A program made the translations under genes and the position numbers. From Acidobacteriota bacterium (GTDB lineage Bacteria > Acidobacteriota > Holophagae > Holophagales > Holophagaceae): 64,000 nucleotides of DNA. Where the stretch lies: the NCBI GenBank assembly GCA_016213735.1, contig JACQZU010000021.1, forward strand, positions 1 through 64,000, in the 5' to 3' direction. Below, in pieces: positions 9,937 to 19,318 of this stretch (within the stretch, counting starts at the first letter, position 1; each line of letters begins with the position of its first letter). The notes beneath the pieces were generated by a model. It had not been told where the DNA came from. It did no database searches and saw nothing but the letters and a program-made list of their open reading frames with translations.

Positions 9937-10623
9937 ATGCGAATCCTGATCGTGGAGGACGAACCCAAGACCGCCCACCACCTCCGTGAGGGCCTCAGCG
10001 CCGGCGGATTCCAGGTCGTCCACAAGGGAGACGGCCAGTCGGCCCTGGACCTGGCCCTCACGGAATCCTTCGACGCCCTGGTGGTGGACGTCATGCTGCC
10101 CCGCCTTTCGGGCCTGGACCTGGTCTCCCGCCTCCGGAAGCGGGGACTGCGCGCGCCGGTTCTCTTCCTTTCCGCCAAGGGAGCCATCGAGGACCGGGTG
10201 CGGGGGCTTGAAGAGGGGGGCGACGACTACCTGGTCAAGCCCTACGCCCTGCCGGAGGTGCTGGCCCGCCTGCGGGCCCTCCTGCGCAGAGGCGGGGGGG
10301 GGCCTTCCACCCTGGAACGGGCCGAAGTGGGGGACCTGGTCTGGGAGCCGGGGCACAGGCGGATCACCCGGCTGGGGAAAAGGGTGGACCTCACCCCAAA
10401 GGAGTACGCCCTGGCGGCCCTCCTGCTTCAGCACCGCGGGGAAGTGGTCACCCGGGACCAGATGGTCAAGGCCGTCTGGGGCCTGACCTCCGTGGTGGAC
10501 CCCAACGCCCTTGACGTGCAGGTCCGGCGGCTCCGCAAGAAGCTGGACGACCCCTACGACCTCAAGTTGATCCACACGCTCCGGGGCGTCGGCCTGGTGC
10601 TCGAGGCCCGTGAGAACGCATAG
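9937..10623 (+). CDS. OmpR/PhoB-family response regulator
   Basis: A 228-residue regulator with an N-terminal receiver domain (MRILIVEDEPKTA, phospho-acceptor D51 in VVDVMLPRLSG, lysine in LVKPYAL) and a C-terminal OmpR winged helix (LTPKEYALAALLL, VDPNALDVQVRRLRKKL). The sequence is closest in style to the CusR/heavy-metal-response group, but no metal gene lies nearby, so the signal is unknown. Its stop lies 14 bases inside the following sensor-kinase gene, so the two form a translationally coupled two-component pair. Confidence 0.95.
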   Translation: MRILIVEDEPKTAHHLREGLSAGGFQVVHKGDGQSALDLALTESFDALVVDVMLPRLSGLDLVSRLRKRGLRAPVLFLSAKGAIEDRVRGLEEGGDDYLVKPYALPEVLARLRALLRRGGGGPSTLERAEVGDLVWEPGHRRITRLGKRVDLTPKEYALAALLLQHRGEVVTRDQMVKAVWGLTSVVDPNALDVQVRRLRKKLDDPYDLKLIHTLRGVGLVLEARENA

Positions 10624-11977
10624 CGGCAGCCTGCTCCGGAACCTGGAATTCAGCTTCGGAGCCGTGACCTTCCTGCTCTTCGGGCTCATGGCCCTCTTCA
10701 TGGACCACGCCCTGCACCTCGCCCTTGAGCAGGAGGACGCCTTCGTCATGCAGGCGGAGGCCGCGGGTCTCGCGAAGCTCCTGGAACGGGGGGAGCTCCC
10801 CCTCGAGGAGGCCCCCAGGCCGGAGAAGTCCGAATGGCGGGTGGTGGACCGGAACGGACGCCCCCTCCACGAGAGCCTGGCCTTCCGCGTGCCCCCTGGG
10901 GTGCTCTGGCCGGAACCGGACGCGGATCCGGAGGAGCGTTGGATGCCCGACGGCCGGCCCATGACCCTCAAGGTGGCCGCCATCTCCAGGGGGCGGAAGC
11001 TCCAGCTGGCCATGGACCGCTCCCACGAGGAGGTCCTCTTCGTCCGCTTCCGCAAGCGCGTGGTGCTGGGCCTGGCCTCGGCGGTGCTGATCTCGGCCCT
11101 CCTGGGGCGCTGGATCACCCGGCGAGGGCTCGCGCCCCTGGGGCGCATCGTGGCGGAGGCCGGAGACATCCACCCCCTGCGCCTGGAAAGGCGCCTGGAC
11201 CGTTCCCAGTTCCCCGAGGAGCTGGGTGAACTGGTGGGAACCCTCAACGTGGCCCTGGACCGGATCCAGCTTTCCTTCGAACGCCTCCAGCGTTTCTCCG
11301 GGGAGCTGGCCCACGAACTGCGCACCCCCCTCCAGAACGTGCGGGCCGAAGTAGAAGGTCTGCTCCTGCGTCCCCGGGATGGCCGGGCCCAGCAAGAGGC
11401 CCTGGGTTCCATCCTCGAGGAGTGCGACCGCCTCGCCAGCCTCATCGAACAGACGCTCTTCCTGTCGCGCACCGAAGATCCCGCCGCCGCCATCAAGCGG
11501 ACCCCCATCCTGGTCCGGGAGGTCTGCCAGCGGGTGGCGGCCTACTTCGACGCCACCGCCGAGGAGTCCGGGATCCACTTCGAAGTGGAAACGGAGCCGG
11601 GTCTCAAGGTCTTCGCCGACGAGGGCCTGCTCCAGCGAGCCCTGACCAACCTGGTTTCCAACGCCCTCCGGCACACCCCCGAAGGAGGCCGGGTATGCCT
11701 GGGAGGCTTCGCCCGGCAGCCCGGAGTCCGGCTCTTCGTCAAGGACACCGGCCCGGGGGTGGATCCCGAGCTGCTGGGACGGCTGGGGGAACCCTGGGTC
11801 AAGGGGCATCCCTCCAGCTGCCACGGCCTGGGCCTGGCCATCGTCCGGGGGATCCTGCGCCTCCACGGCGGAAGCGTGCAGTTCCTGTCCAGCCCGGGGG
11901 AGGGGCTGGAGGTGCGCCTGGACTTCCCCGGTGCCCCCCACCAGGCCTTGCCGGCCGAGGCCGGGGCCTCAGTGTGA
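10610..11977 (+). CDS. sensor histidine kinase (CusS/QseC-like)
   Basis: A 455-residue membrane kinase starting at GTG 10610 inside the regulator gene. It has transmembrane segments at about 14-34 and 148-165 with a short periplasmic domain between, a HAMP-like linker, then the phospho-acceptor helix LAHELRTPL with H235. The ATPase domain shows the N box (NLVSNALRHTPEGG), G1 (DTGPGVDPELL) and G2 (GLGLAIVRGIL). It phosphorylates the partner regulator encoded just upstream. Its last 9 bases overlap the convergent DUF1684 gene. Confidence 0.94.
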   Translation: MRTHSGSLLRNLEFSFGAVTFLLFGLMALFMDHALHLALEQEDAFVMQAEAAGLAKLLERGELPLEEAPRPEKSEWRVVDRNGRPLHESLAFRVPPGVLWPEPDADPEERWMPDGRPMTLKVAAISRGRKLQLAMDRSHEEVLFVRFRKRVVLGLASAVLISALLGRWITRRGLAPLGRIVAEAGDIHPLRLERRLDRSQFPEELGELVGTLNVALDRIQLSFERLQRFSGELAHELRTPLQNVRAEVEGLLLRPRDGRAQQEALGSILEECDRLASLIEQTLFLSRTEDPAAAIKRTPILVREVCQRVAAYFDATAEESGIHFEVETEPGLKVFADEGLLQRALTNLVSNALRHTPEGGRVCLGGFARQPGVRLFVKDTGPGVDPELLGRLGEPWVKGHPSSCHGLGLAIVRGILRLHGGSVQFLSSPGEGLEVRLDFPGAPHQALPAEAGASV

Positions 11978-12844
11978 TCCGACCTTTTTCTCTCCGGCCT
12001 CGATGCGCACCTTGAGCCCGTTCTGGGGCGGGGGGAGGGGACAGGTGGCGAACTCCGTGAAGGCGCAGGGTGGGTTGATGGCGCGGTTGAAGTCCAGCAC
12101 CACCTTCCCATCCTTGGGGGGGGCCGCATACAGGAACCGGCCCGCAGGGTAGCTGTCCCCGCCGCTGGTCCGGTCCTTGAAGATGAAGAAGAAATCCCCC
12201 CCGGGACGATCCTGGACCGGCATCAAGGAATGATCCCGACCCTTGAGGCGGAAATGCACCACCCCAGGAGCCTGCATGGGTTCCGTGGTGCCCAGCACGG
12301 TGGGGATGTCCACCCTCCGCGGCTTGGGGTAGGGGACAAAGGAGCCGCTGACCCGCCAGGCGGGATCTGGCGTCCATTGGGGGACCCCCTTGAAGGACTT
12401 CCGGGCAGGGGTCTCGGAATCCTTCACCCTGACGGCGAAACGCTCCCCGCGTTGGATGACGTGGAAGGTCACGCTGCCCGATTCGAAAAGGTCGGCCTTT
12501 CCGTCCCGGTCGGTCCGGAGCACCCCCTCCCGGGCCGGGGCCCCCCCCTGGGCCAGGGCCACCCCCGGGAGGAGAGACAGGCGGACCTTCCCCCCCTCCA
12601 GGACAAGGGAACCCCCCCGGGCGGGAAGGCCCGATCCCGGCAGCGGAATCGCCGCCCCGGGGTCCGACCCGAAGGGATTCTCCCCCGGGGCGAGCCAGTG
12701 GAGGCCCACCACGGCCAGCCAGCCGTCCGGGGCAGAGAGCCGGGACTCGCGGGCCTGCTTCCACCGGGCGTGGTCGGCCAGGAAGTCTTCCTTCGGGCCG
12801 GGCCATCCGGCCAGCAGGACCGCCAGGGTCGCGTGGCATGGCAT
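11969..12844 (-). CDS. DUF1684 family protein
   Basis: A 291-residue protein of the DUF1684 family, recognised from the C-terminal signature DFNRAINPPCAFTEFATCPL and the ending LKVRIEAGEK. The N-terminal part (DGWLAVVGLHWLAPGENPFG) also fits. Function is unknown; members often look exported, and a short hydrophobic N-terminus is seen here. The ATG at 12844 has an AGGAGG site about 8 bases upstream; a GTG three bases earlier is equally possible. The gene starts 16 bases after the recN stop on the same strand, so it is probably cotranscribed with recN. Confidence 0.88.
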   Translation of the reverse strand: MPCHATLAVLLAGWPGPKEDFLADHARWKQARESRLSAPDGWLAVVGLHWLAPGENPFGSDPGAAIPLPGSGLPARGGSLVLEGGKVRLSLLPGVALAQGGAPAREGVLRTDRDGKADLFESGSVTFHVIQRGERFAVRVKDSETPARKSFKGVPQWTPDPAWRVSGSFVPYPKPRRVDIPTVLGTTEPMQAPGVVHFRLKGRDHSLMPVQDRPGGDFFFIFKDRTSGGDSYPAGRFLYAAPPKDGKVVLDFNRAINPPCAFTEFATCPLPPPQNGLKVRIEAGEKKVGSH

Positions 12845-12860
12845 CACAGGACTCCTCCTT

Positions 12861-14543
12861 TCACCGAAGCAGGGCGCGGGCGTGTTCCAGGGCCTCGGGG
12901 CCCGAGGGCTGGCCCGAGAGCAGGCGGGCCAGCTCCCGGGTGCGGTCCTCGCCCTCCACCCACCTGAATTCGCTGCGCGTGCGTCCCCCGGCGGCCGCCT
13001 TCGCGAGGCAGCCGTGATGGTCGGCCCGGGCCGCCACCTGGGGGAGATGGGTCACGGTGAGGATCTGGTGCCTTCCGGCCAGCTCCCGGATGGCCTCGCC
13101 CACGGCCAGGGCCGCCTGGCCCCCGAGCCCGGCGTCCACCTCGTCCAGGATGAGCGTGCGACCCTCTCCATGGCTTTCCCCCAGGTGGACTCCGGCGCCC
13201 AGGAGGGCCAGCATCACGCGGCTCAGTTCCCCCCCCGAGGCGATCCGGGCCAGGGGGCGGAATCCCTCTCCGGGGTTGGATTCCAGCCAGAAGGAGAGGG
13301 TGGAGAAACCCTTCGGAGTGGCGCGCAGGCCCAGGCCCTGGCGAACCACGGGACCCTTGGGGTCCTCGGCCTCGGACAGCCGGGCCTGAAGCCGGGCTCC
13401 CTCCATGCCGAGGTGGCGGAGGCGGGTCATGACCTGCCGCTCCAGTTCCTTCAAGGCCCCGTCCCGCCTCGCGTGGAGCGCTTCCGCCTGGGCCAGGTAG
13501 GCGAGACAGGCCGCTTCCAGATGCTTCTCCAGGGCCGCCAGCCCGGCCTCCCCGGCCCGCAGGGCCTCCGCCTCGGTCCGCAGCGTTTGCAGGAAGTCCG
13601 GCAGCTCCCCCGGCTCGCAGTGGTGGCGCCGGGCCAGCCGCTCGTACTGCGCCAGGCGCCCCTCCAGGGCTTCCAGCGCCTCGGCGCCCTTGCCGGACCA
13701 GCGCAGCGCCTGCTCCTCCGCCAGACCCTTGAGATCCTCCAGCTCCAGGGCCAGGGAACGCAGCCGGTCGCTCTCCCCGCGCCGACCGGCCAGGAGCTCC
13801 GCGGCCGCGGCCGCGCTCCGGGCCGCGCGCTCGGCGAGCGGGAGGGCCTCGGCCAGGGACTCGGCGGCGTGCCCGAAATGCTCGGCCAGCTTCGCCGCGT
13901 GACGCAGGGGCTCCCGCTCCTCCCGGAGCTGGGCCCACTCGCCTGGAAGGGGACCCAGGCGCCCCAGGTCCTCGATCTGCTCCCCCAGCTGCCGAAGCCT
14001 TTGTTCCCTTTCCTCCTCGCTGTGCCGCCGGGCCCGCAGGGCCCCCTCGGCGGCTCGGATGGCCTCCACCAGGGACCCCAGGTCCGCCTGGATGCCCAGG
14101 ACCTCGTCCAGCAGGGCCAGGTGCCGTTCCTCGCTGAGCAGGGCCTGGTGATCGTGCTGGCTGGCGAGGCGGATCCAGATCCGGCTGGCCTCCCGGAGGT
14201 CCTGCATGGAACAGGGCGCGCCATTGATCCAGGCCCGGCTCCGCCCGGTGGCCGCCACTTCCCGGCGGAGCACCACCGGCGCCTCTTCGGGAAGGCCCCG
14301 CCCGGCGAGGAACTCCCCCCAGGCCCCGGCGTGTCCCTCCACCACCGCCTCCACCGTGGCGCGGTCGCAGCCGGCCCGCACGGTATCCGAATCCCCCCGG
14401 GCCCCGATCAGTAGGGCCAGGGCCTCCACCAGGAGCGAGTTCCCGGCGCCGGTCTCCCCGGTCAGCACCGTGAAGCCCGGGCGCAGTTCAAGCGACAGAT
14501 CCTCGACGATGGCCAGGTGCGAGATGCGGAGGGACGCGAGCAT
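12861..14543 (-). CDS. recN: DNA repair protein RecN with altered Walker A motif
   Basis: RecN is an SMC-like ATPase acting in double-strand-break repair. The 560-residue length, the start MLASLRISHLAIVEDL, the long central coiled coil, the signature ASGGELSRVMLALL and Walker B (TLILDEVDAGLGG) identify it. The Walker A motif reads GETGAGNS, not GETGAGKS: codon 35 (14439-14441 on the plus strand) is AAC, so the ATP-binding lysine is asparagine. This is a single-base difference from AAG. Either it is a sequence error, or the protein is defective or unusual. The ATG at 14543 follows GGAAAG with good spacing. Confidence 0.95.
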   Translation of the reverse strand: MLASLRISHLAIVEDLSLELRPGFTVLTGETGAGNSLLVEALALLIGARGDSDTVRAGCDRATVEAVVEGHAGAWGEFLAGRGLPEEAPVVLRREVAATGRSRAWINGAPCSMQDLREASRIWIRLASQHDHQALLSEERHLALLDEVLGIQADLGSLVEAIRAAEGALRARRHSEEEREQRLRQLGEQIEDLGRLGPLPGEWAQLREEREPLRHAAKLAEHFGHAAESLAEALPLAERAARSAAAAAELLAGRRGESDRLRSLALELEDLKGLAEEQALRWSGKGAEALEALEGRLAQYERLARRHHCEPGELPDFLQTLRTEAEALRAGEAGLAALEKHLEAACLAYLAQAEALHARRDGALKELERQVMTRLRHLGMEGARLQARLSEAEDPKGPVVRQGLGLRATPKGFSTLSFWLESNPGEGFRPLARIASGGELSRVMLALLGAGVHLGESHGEGRTLILDEVDAGLGGQAALAVGEAIRELAGRHQILTVTHLPQVAARADHHGCLAKAAAGGRTRSEFRWVEGEDRTRELARLLSGQPSGPEALEHARALLR

Positions 14544-14662
14544 GGGGCTTTCCAGCATACCCGGAGGGGGGCCGTGCGGCCCGGGCCGGCGGGCCTCAGG
14601 ATCCTTGGCCCACCGCGGGATCCGCCACCCCGGCCACAATGACGGAAGGTTTCCGGAACCCC

Positions 14663-17497
14663 ATGGAAGCAGACCCCTCCCTCCGCGCAGCCCTGGCCGG
14701 GATCGTCGGCCGGGACCGGGTATTGGACCGGCCCGTGGACCGGGTGGCCTTCGCCGCGGACGCAAGCTTCTACCGCCTGATCCCCAGGGCCGTGGTCTTC
14801 GCGGGGAGCGTGGAGGAGGTCCGGGCCCTCTTCCGGCTCAGCCGCGAGCTGCGCATCCCCATGACCTTCCGGGCCGCGGGCACCAGCTTGTCGGGGCAGG
14901 CCGTCTCGGACGGAATCCTGGTGGAGGTGGCCCGCAACTGGCGCGGCATCCAGGTGCTCGAGGGCGGCGCCAAGGTGAAGGTCCAGCCCGGCGTCATCGG
15001 CGCCCACGTGAACCACGCCCTGCGCCCCTTCCGGGCCAAGATGGGCCCCGATCCCGCCTCCATCAACACCTGCACCGTGGGCGGCATCCTCTCCAACAAC
15101 TCCAGCGGCATGTGCTGCGGCGTCGCCCAGAACGCCTACCACACCCTGGAGAGCCTCACCTTCGTCCTCCCCTCGGGCACGGTGGTGGACACGGGCGCCC
15201 CCGACGCAGACGACCGTTTCCGCGCGGCCGAGCCCGCCCTCGCCGAGGGGCTCCTGGCCCTGAAGGCGGAACTGGAGGCCAACGCCCCCCTGGCGGTCCG
15301 CATCCGGGCCAAGTACCTCACCAAGAACACCACGGGATACTCCCTCAACGCCTTCCTGGACTTCCACCGGCCCGTGGACATCTTCCGGAACCTCCTGGTG
15401 GGCTCGGAAGGCACCCTGGCCTTCATCGCCGAGGCGGTGCTCAACTCCGTGCCGGACCTGCCCGTGAAGGTGACGGGCTTCCTGATCTTCCCGGACCTCC
15501 ACGCGGCCTGCGCGGCCATCGTGCCCCTGAAGGAGGCGGGCGCCGCGGCGCTGGAGCTGCTGGACCGGGCCTCCCTGCGGTCCGTGGAGAACCAGCCGGG
15601 CACGCCGCCCAGCTTCAGGACCCTGCCCGGCGGCGCCGCGGCCCTGCTGGTGGAGTTCCAGGGTCCCGACGAGTCCGTCCGCGCGGAGCTGGAGCGCCTC
15701 GCCCTGGCTTCCGCGGCGGACCTGACCCTCCTGGAGCCCGCCCGCTTCACCCATGATCCGGCGGAGCAGGCCCTGATGTGGAAGATCCGCTCGGGGACCT
15801 TTCCCTCCGTGGGTGCCGTCCGCAAGCGGGGCACCACCGTTCTCATCGAGGATGTGGCCTTCCCCATCGCCTCGCTCGCGGACGCCGCCGTGGACCTCAC
15901 CCGGCTCTTCGCCAAGCACGGCTATCCCGAGGCCATCCTCTTCGGCCACGCCAAGGACGGCAACCTGCACTTTGTCGTCACCCAGTCCTTCAACGACCCG
16001 GCCGCCATCGACCAGTACGAGCGCTTCATGGACGAGGTGGTGGAGCTGGTGGTGAAGAAGTACGACGGCGCCCTCAAGGCCGAGCACGGGACCGGCCGCA
16101 ACATGGCCCCCTTCGTCGAGGCTGAGTGGGGCCCCGAGGCCAAAGCGGTGATGGAGAAGCTCAAGGCCCTGGTGGACCCCGGGCGCCTGCTGAACCCCGG
16201 CGTCATCCTCAACGCCGATCCCAGGTGCCACATCTCCAACCTCAAGCCCATGCCCGGGGTGGAGGAGGAGGTCGACACGTGCATCGAGTGCGGCTACTGC
16301 GAGCCCAAGTGCCCCAGCCGGGAACTCACCCTCACCCCCCGGCAACGCATCGTCGTGCGCCGGGAGATCGCCCGCCTCGAAGCCGCGGGGGAGGATCCGG
16401 AGCGGCTCGCATCCCTGCGCGGGGACTTTCCCTACATGGCCCTCCAGACCTGCGCGGTGGACGGGCTTTGCGCCACCGCCTGCCCCGTGGGCATCGACAC
16501 CGGCCAGCTCACCAAGCTCTTCCGGAAGGCCAGCCACTCCAGGGCCTCCAAGTGGGTGGCCCTGCAGCTGGCCCGCCACTTCGCGGCCCTCGAGCCCCTC
16601 GTCCGGACCGCCTTGCGGGGCGGCCACCTGGTGCAGCGTGGCCTGGGGAGGAAGGCCATGCCGGGGCTCACCCGGCTGCTGAAGGGGGTGGGATGGTCCC
16701 ACCAGTGGAGCCCGGAGATTCCGCATCCGGCCACGGCCCTTCCCCGGACGAGTCCCGAGGGCGCCCAGGCCCTGTACTTCCCCGCCTGCATCTCCCGCAC
16801 CATGGGTCACCTGCCCGGGGAATCCTCGGAGCTGAGCCTGGCCGGGGCCCTCGTCGCCCTGTCCGCCCGGGCGGGCGTGCCGGTCCATATCCCCGAAGGC
16901 GTGGAGGGCACCTGCTGCGGCGTTCCCTTCTCGTCCAAGGGCTTCGAAGAGGCCCACCGCCACGCCGTGAACCAGGCCATCGAGCGCTTCTGGCGCTGGT
17001 CCGGTGAGGGGCGGCTCCCCATCGTGGTGGACACCAGCCCCTGCACCCATGGCCTGCGCACCTGCCGGGCCCAGCTAAGCGCGGAGAACCAGGCCCGCTT
17101 CGACCGGCTCCGGATCCTCGACAGCGTGACCTTCGCCCACGACGAGCTGCTCCCCCGCCTCCTGGTGAGTCGCAAGGCCGGCCCGGTGGTGCTGCACCCC
17201 GTCTGCTCCGTCACGAAGATGGACCTGGCGGGCAAGCTGGAGGGCCTCGCCAAGGCCTGCTCGGAGAAGGTCGTCATCCCCAGGGACGCGGGCTGCTGCG
17301 GCTTCGCGGGGGACCGGGGCTTCACGCATCCGGAGCTCACGGCCGCCGCCACGCGCCAGGAAGCGAAGGAGGTCGCCGCCGGCGCCTTCGAGGGGCACTA
17401 CGCCAGCAGCCGGACCTGCGAGATCGGCCTCACGCGAGCCACCGGCAGGGTCTACCGGAGCATCCTCCACCTCCTCGAGGAGAGCACCCGGGCCTGA
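14663..17497 (+). CDS. FAD-linked oxidase with Fe-S and CCG domains (D-lactate dehydrogenase Dld-II/YdiJ-like)
   Basis: A 944-residue flavoprotein: FAD_binding_4 domain at the N-terminus (RAAGTSLSGQAVSDGI, TVGGILSNNSSG), FAD-oxidase C domain (GHAKDGNLHFVV, GTGRNMAPF), two 4Fe-4S motifs (CIECGYCEPKCP from about C540, and CAVDGLCATACP), then two CCG cysteine-rich motifs (CCGVPF near 750, CCGFAGDRG near 877). This layout matches quinone-linked D-lactate or 2-hydroxyacid dehydrogenases of the Dld-II/YdiJ type, working at the inner membrane. I prefer the ATG at 14663, which has GGAA ahead of it; an in-frame ATG at 14639 lacks a ribosome site. It is divergent from recN. Confidence 0.92.
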   Translation: MEADPSLRAALAGIVGRDRVLDRPVDRVAFAADASFYRLIPRAVVFAGSVEEVRALFRLSRELRIPMTFRAAGTSLSGQAVSDGILVEVARNWRGIQVLEGGAKVKVQPGVIGAHVNHALRPFRAKMGPDPASINTCTVGGILSNNSSGMCCGVAQNAYHTLESLTFVLPSGTVVDTGAPDADDRFRAAEPALAEGLLALKAELEANAPLAVRIRAKYLTKNTTGYSLNAFLDFHRPVDIFRNLLVGSEGTLAFIAEAVLNSVPDLPVKVTGFLIFPDLHAACAAIVPLKEAGAAALELLDRASLRSVENQPGTPPSFRTLPGGAAALLVEFQGPDESVRAELERLALASAADLTLLEPARFTHDPAEQALMWKIRSGTFPSVGAVRKRGTTVLIEDVAFPIASLADAAVDLTRLFAKHGYPEAILFGHAKDGNLHFVVTQSFNDPAAIDQYERFMDEVVELVVKKYDGALKAEHGTGRNMAPFVEAEWGPEAKAVMEKLKALVDPGRLLNPGVILNADPRCHISNLKPMPGVEEEVDTCIECGYCEPKCPSRELTLTPRQRIVVRREIARLEAAGEDPERLASLRGDFPYMALQTCAVDGLCATACPVGIDTGQLTKLFRKASHSRASKWVALQLARHFAALEPLVRTALRGGHLVQRGLGRKAMPGLTRLLKGVGWSHQWSPEIPHPATALPRTSPEGAQALYFPACISRTMGHLPGESSELSLAGALVALSARAGVPVHIPEGVEGTCCGVPFSSKGFEEAHRHAVNQAIERFWRWSGEGRLPIVVDTSPCTHGLRTCRAQLSAENQARFDRLRILDSVTFAHDELLPRLLVSRKAGPVVLHPVCSVTKMDLAGKLEGLAKACSEKVVIPRDAGCCGFAGDRGFTHPELTAAATRQEAKEVAAGAFEGHYASSRTCEIGLTRATGRVYRSILHLLEESTRA

Positions 17498-17606
17498 GGG
17501 GTGCCCTGAGCGCCCGGGCCCGAGTGCGGCGCCGGTCCACCTTTCGGACGGGGAAGGTCGATCCCGCCTCCGGGGGTCGGCGTATCCTGGACGCAGGAGG
17601 CTTCCC

Positions 17607-17810
17607 ATGGAGGAATCCGCCGCAGGCAACCCGGGCCCGACGCCCCTGGGCACCCCGCTCCACCGCATCGAGCACTACGCCCTGGCCATCCTCTCCGGCA
17701 TGGCCTCCGGCGGAAGCGGCGGCCTGAGCGATGGCGACATCGACTACGCCATCGACCTGGCCGAGCGGCTGGCCCACAAACTCGGGGAGCGTGGACACCT
17801 TCATCCGTGA
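17607..17810 (+). CDS. small hypothetical protein upstream of the E1-beta gene
   Basis: A 67-residue protein that I do not recognise. It has an AGGAGG site 6 bases before the ATG, and its stop overlaps the next start (GTGA), so it is very likely translated and coupled to the E1-beta gene. The sequence has a Gly/Pro N-terminus and a helical acidic middle (SDGDIDYAIDLAERLAHKLG). No signal peptide, metal motif or membrane segment is visible. It may be an accessory of the E1-beta protein, but that rests on position alone. Confidence 0.75.
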   Translation: MEESAAGNPGPTPLGTPLHRIEHYALAILSGMASGGSGGLSDGDIDYAIDLAERLAHKLGERGHLHP

Positions 17811-18766
17811 GTTTCTCCGGCACCTACCTGGACGCCATCCGGCAGGCCCTCCACGACGCCATGGAGGCGGACGACCGCGTCTGCCTGCTGGGAGAGGACA
17901 TCGGGCACTACGGAGGCGCCTTCAAAGCCACCGAAGGCCTCCAGGAGCGATTCGGAGAGCTCCGGGTGCTCGACACGCCCATCGCGGAGCAGGCCATCGC
18001 CGGCAGCGCGGCGGGCCTGGCCCTCATGGGCCAGCGGCCCGTGGCGGAATTCCAGTTCATGGATTTCGCCCTGCTGGCCTCGGACCTCATCGTGAACTTC
18101 GCGGCCAAGACGAAATGGCGCTGGGGCGCCCCCTGCCCCGCCGTCTTCCGCGGCCCCGTGGGCGCCGGCTCCGGCGGGGGGCCCTTCCACAGCCAGAATC
18201 CCGAGGCCCACTTCCTGCCCGCCCCGGGCCTCAAGGTGGTCGCCCCGGGCACCGTGGCGGACGCCTATGCCCTGCTGCGGGCCGCCATCGAGGACGAGGA
18301 CCCCGTGCTCTTCCTCGAACACAAGCGGCTCTACCGGCGCCTGAAGGACGCCTGGGAAGAAACCCCCGAGGCCCGCCTGGGGGAGGCGGCCCTCCGGCAG
18401 GCCGGCCAGTCCGCGGTGGTGCTGACCTACGGCGCGATCCAGCATGCGGCCCTCGAGGCCCTGGAGGACCTGGATGTGGCGGTGCTGGACCTGCGCACGA
18501 TCAAGCCCCTGGACTGGGAGGCCATCGAGGGGCTGGTCCGGCGCACCCACCGCGTCCTGGTCCTCACCGAGGCTGGACTTCCCTTCGGCCCCTCGGCGGA
18601 GGTGGCGGCCGGGGTCCAGGAGCGCTGCTTCGCCTGGCTGGACGCCCCGGTGATGCGCCTGGGCAGCGCCGATACCCCCACCCCCGCCAGCCCCGTCCTG
18701 GAGGCGGCCTGGATGCCCGACGCCACGCGCATCCGGGCCAAGGTCGAGGAACTCCTGGCCTGGTGA
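17807..18766 (+). CDS. 2-oxoacid dehydrogenase E1 component, beta subunit
   Basis: A 319-residue transketolase-like protein of the E1-beta family (pyruvate or branched-chain 2-oxoacid dehydrogenase). It shows the thiamine-pyrophosphate Pyr fold (GEDIGHYGGAFKATEGL, DTPIAEQAIAGSAAGLALMG) and the C-terminal half (VLDLRTIKPLDWEAI, LVLTEAG). Length matches PdhB (about 325). It needs an E1-alpha partner, E2 and E3, none of which is in this window, so the complex and substrate stay open. The GTG start overlaps the stop of the small gene upstream. Confidence 0.92.
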   Translation: MSFSGTYLDAIRQALHDAMEADDRVCLLGEDIGHYGGAFKATEGLQERFGELRVLDTPIAEQAIAGSAAGLALMGQRPVAEFQFMDFALLASDLIVNFAAKTKWRWGAPCPAVFRGPVGAGSGGGPFHSQNPEAHFLPAPGLKVVAPGTVADAYALLRAAIEDEDPVLFLEHKRLYRRLKDAWEETPEARLGEAALRQAGQSAVVLTYGAIQHAALEALEDLDVAVLDLRTIKPLDWEAIEGLVRRTHRVLVLTEAGLPFGPSAEVAAGVQERCFAWLDAPVMRLGSADTPTPASPVLEAAWMPDATRIRAKVEELLAW

Positions 18767-18770
18767 GACT

Positions 18771-19196
18771 CTAGATCGCGTAACCCGCGCTGCCAGCCTC
18801 CAGGGCCTGCTGCTGGTCGGCGAGGTCCGCCAGGCTGCACTTCGCGAGCAGGGCCCGGGAGGCGGCCTGGGAACGGGCCAGGAGCGCCGCCACCACCTGG
18901 GACCCGGCGCCGTCCCCGGAGTCCGGTTCCCCGTCCAGGCGGCCTTCCAGGATTTCCAGGATCTCCAGCACCTGGATCCGGGAGGGCGCCCGGGAAAGCT
19001 CGCAGCCGCCGCTCGGCCCCCGCTGCACCTTGAGGAGACCCGCGGCCTTGAGGCTGCCCAGCAGCACGTGGAGGTACTTCGGGGGAAGGCCCTGGCGCTG
19101 GGCGATGGTGGCCACGAGGACCGGTCCCCGTCCCCATTGAAGGGCGAGTTCGAGCATGAGCTGGAGGCCGTAGCGGCCCTTGGTGGAGACCTTCAT
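18771..19196 (-). CDS. Rrf2-family transcriptional regulator
   Basis: A 141-residue Rrf2 protein starting MKVSTKGRYGLQLM, with a winged helix at about 25-60 (IAQRQGLPPKYLHVLLGSL) and the Rrf2 wing GPSGGCELSRAP. Only two cysteines occur, so the three-cysteine Fe-S cluster site of IscR/NsrR is absent. It is divergent from cysK across a short A+T-rich gap, which suggests a CymR-like role in cysteine or sulfur control; that is inference from position. The ATG at 19196 is chosen over one 15 bases upstream because it gives the family N-terminus. Confidence 0.92.
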   Translation of the reverse strand: MKVSTKGRYGLQLMLELALQWGRGPVLVATIAQRQGLPPKYLHVLLGSLKAAGLLKVQRGPSGGCELSRAPSRIQVLEILEILEGRLDGEPDSGDGAGSQVVAALLARSQAASRALLAKCSLADLADQQQALEAGSAGYAI

Positions 19197-19213
19197 GGGT
19201 CCATGGTACACGG

Positions 19214-19241
19214 TTGAAAATTAATTCAGAATTTTTTTAAT
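19214..19241 (+). promoter_or_regulatory. candidate cysK promoter and Rrf2 target region
   Basis: The Rrf2-cysK divergent gap has an A+T-rich stretch (19212-19262). TTGAAA at 19214-19219 is followed after 16 bases by TTTAAT at 19236-19241, a plausible promoter for cysK about 75 bases before its start. TTGACA at 19250-19255 lacks a matching -10. An autoregulating Rrf2 protein would be expected to bind here. Confidence 0.4.
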
Positions 19242-19318
19242 CGAATAACTTGACAATATCTGAAACCAGACCCAGGCTTGCTTCCAGGCGGCCCCCGCCG
19301 CCCTGCCAGGAGCCTCCC

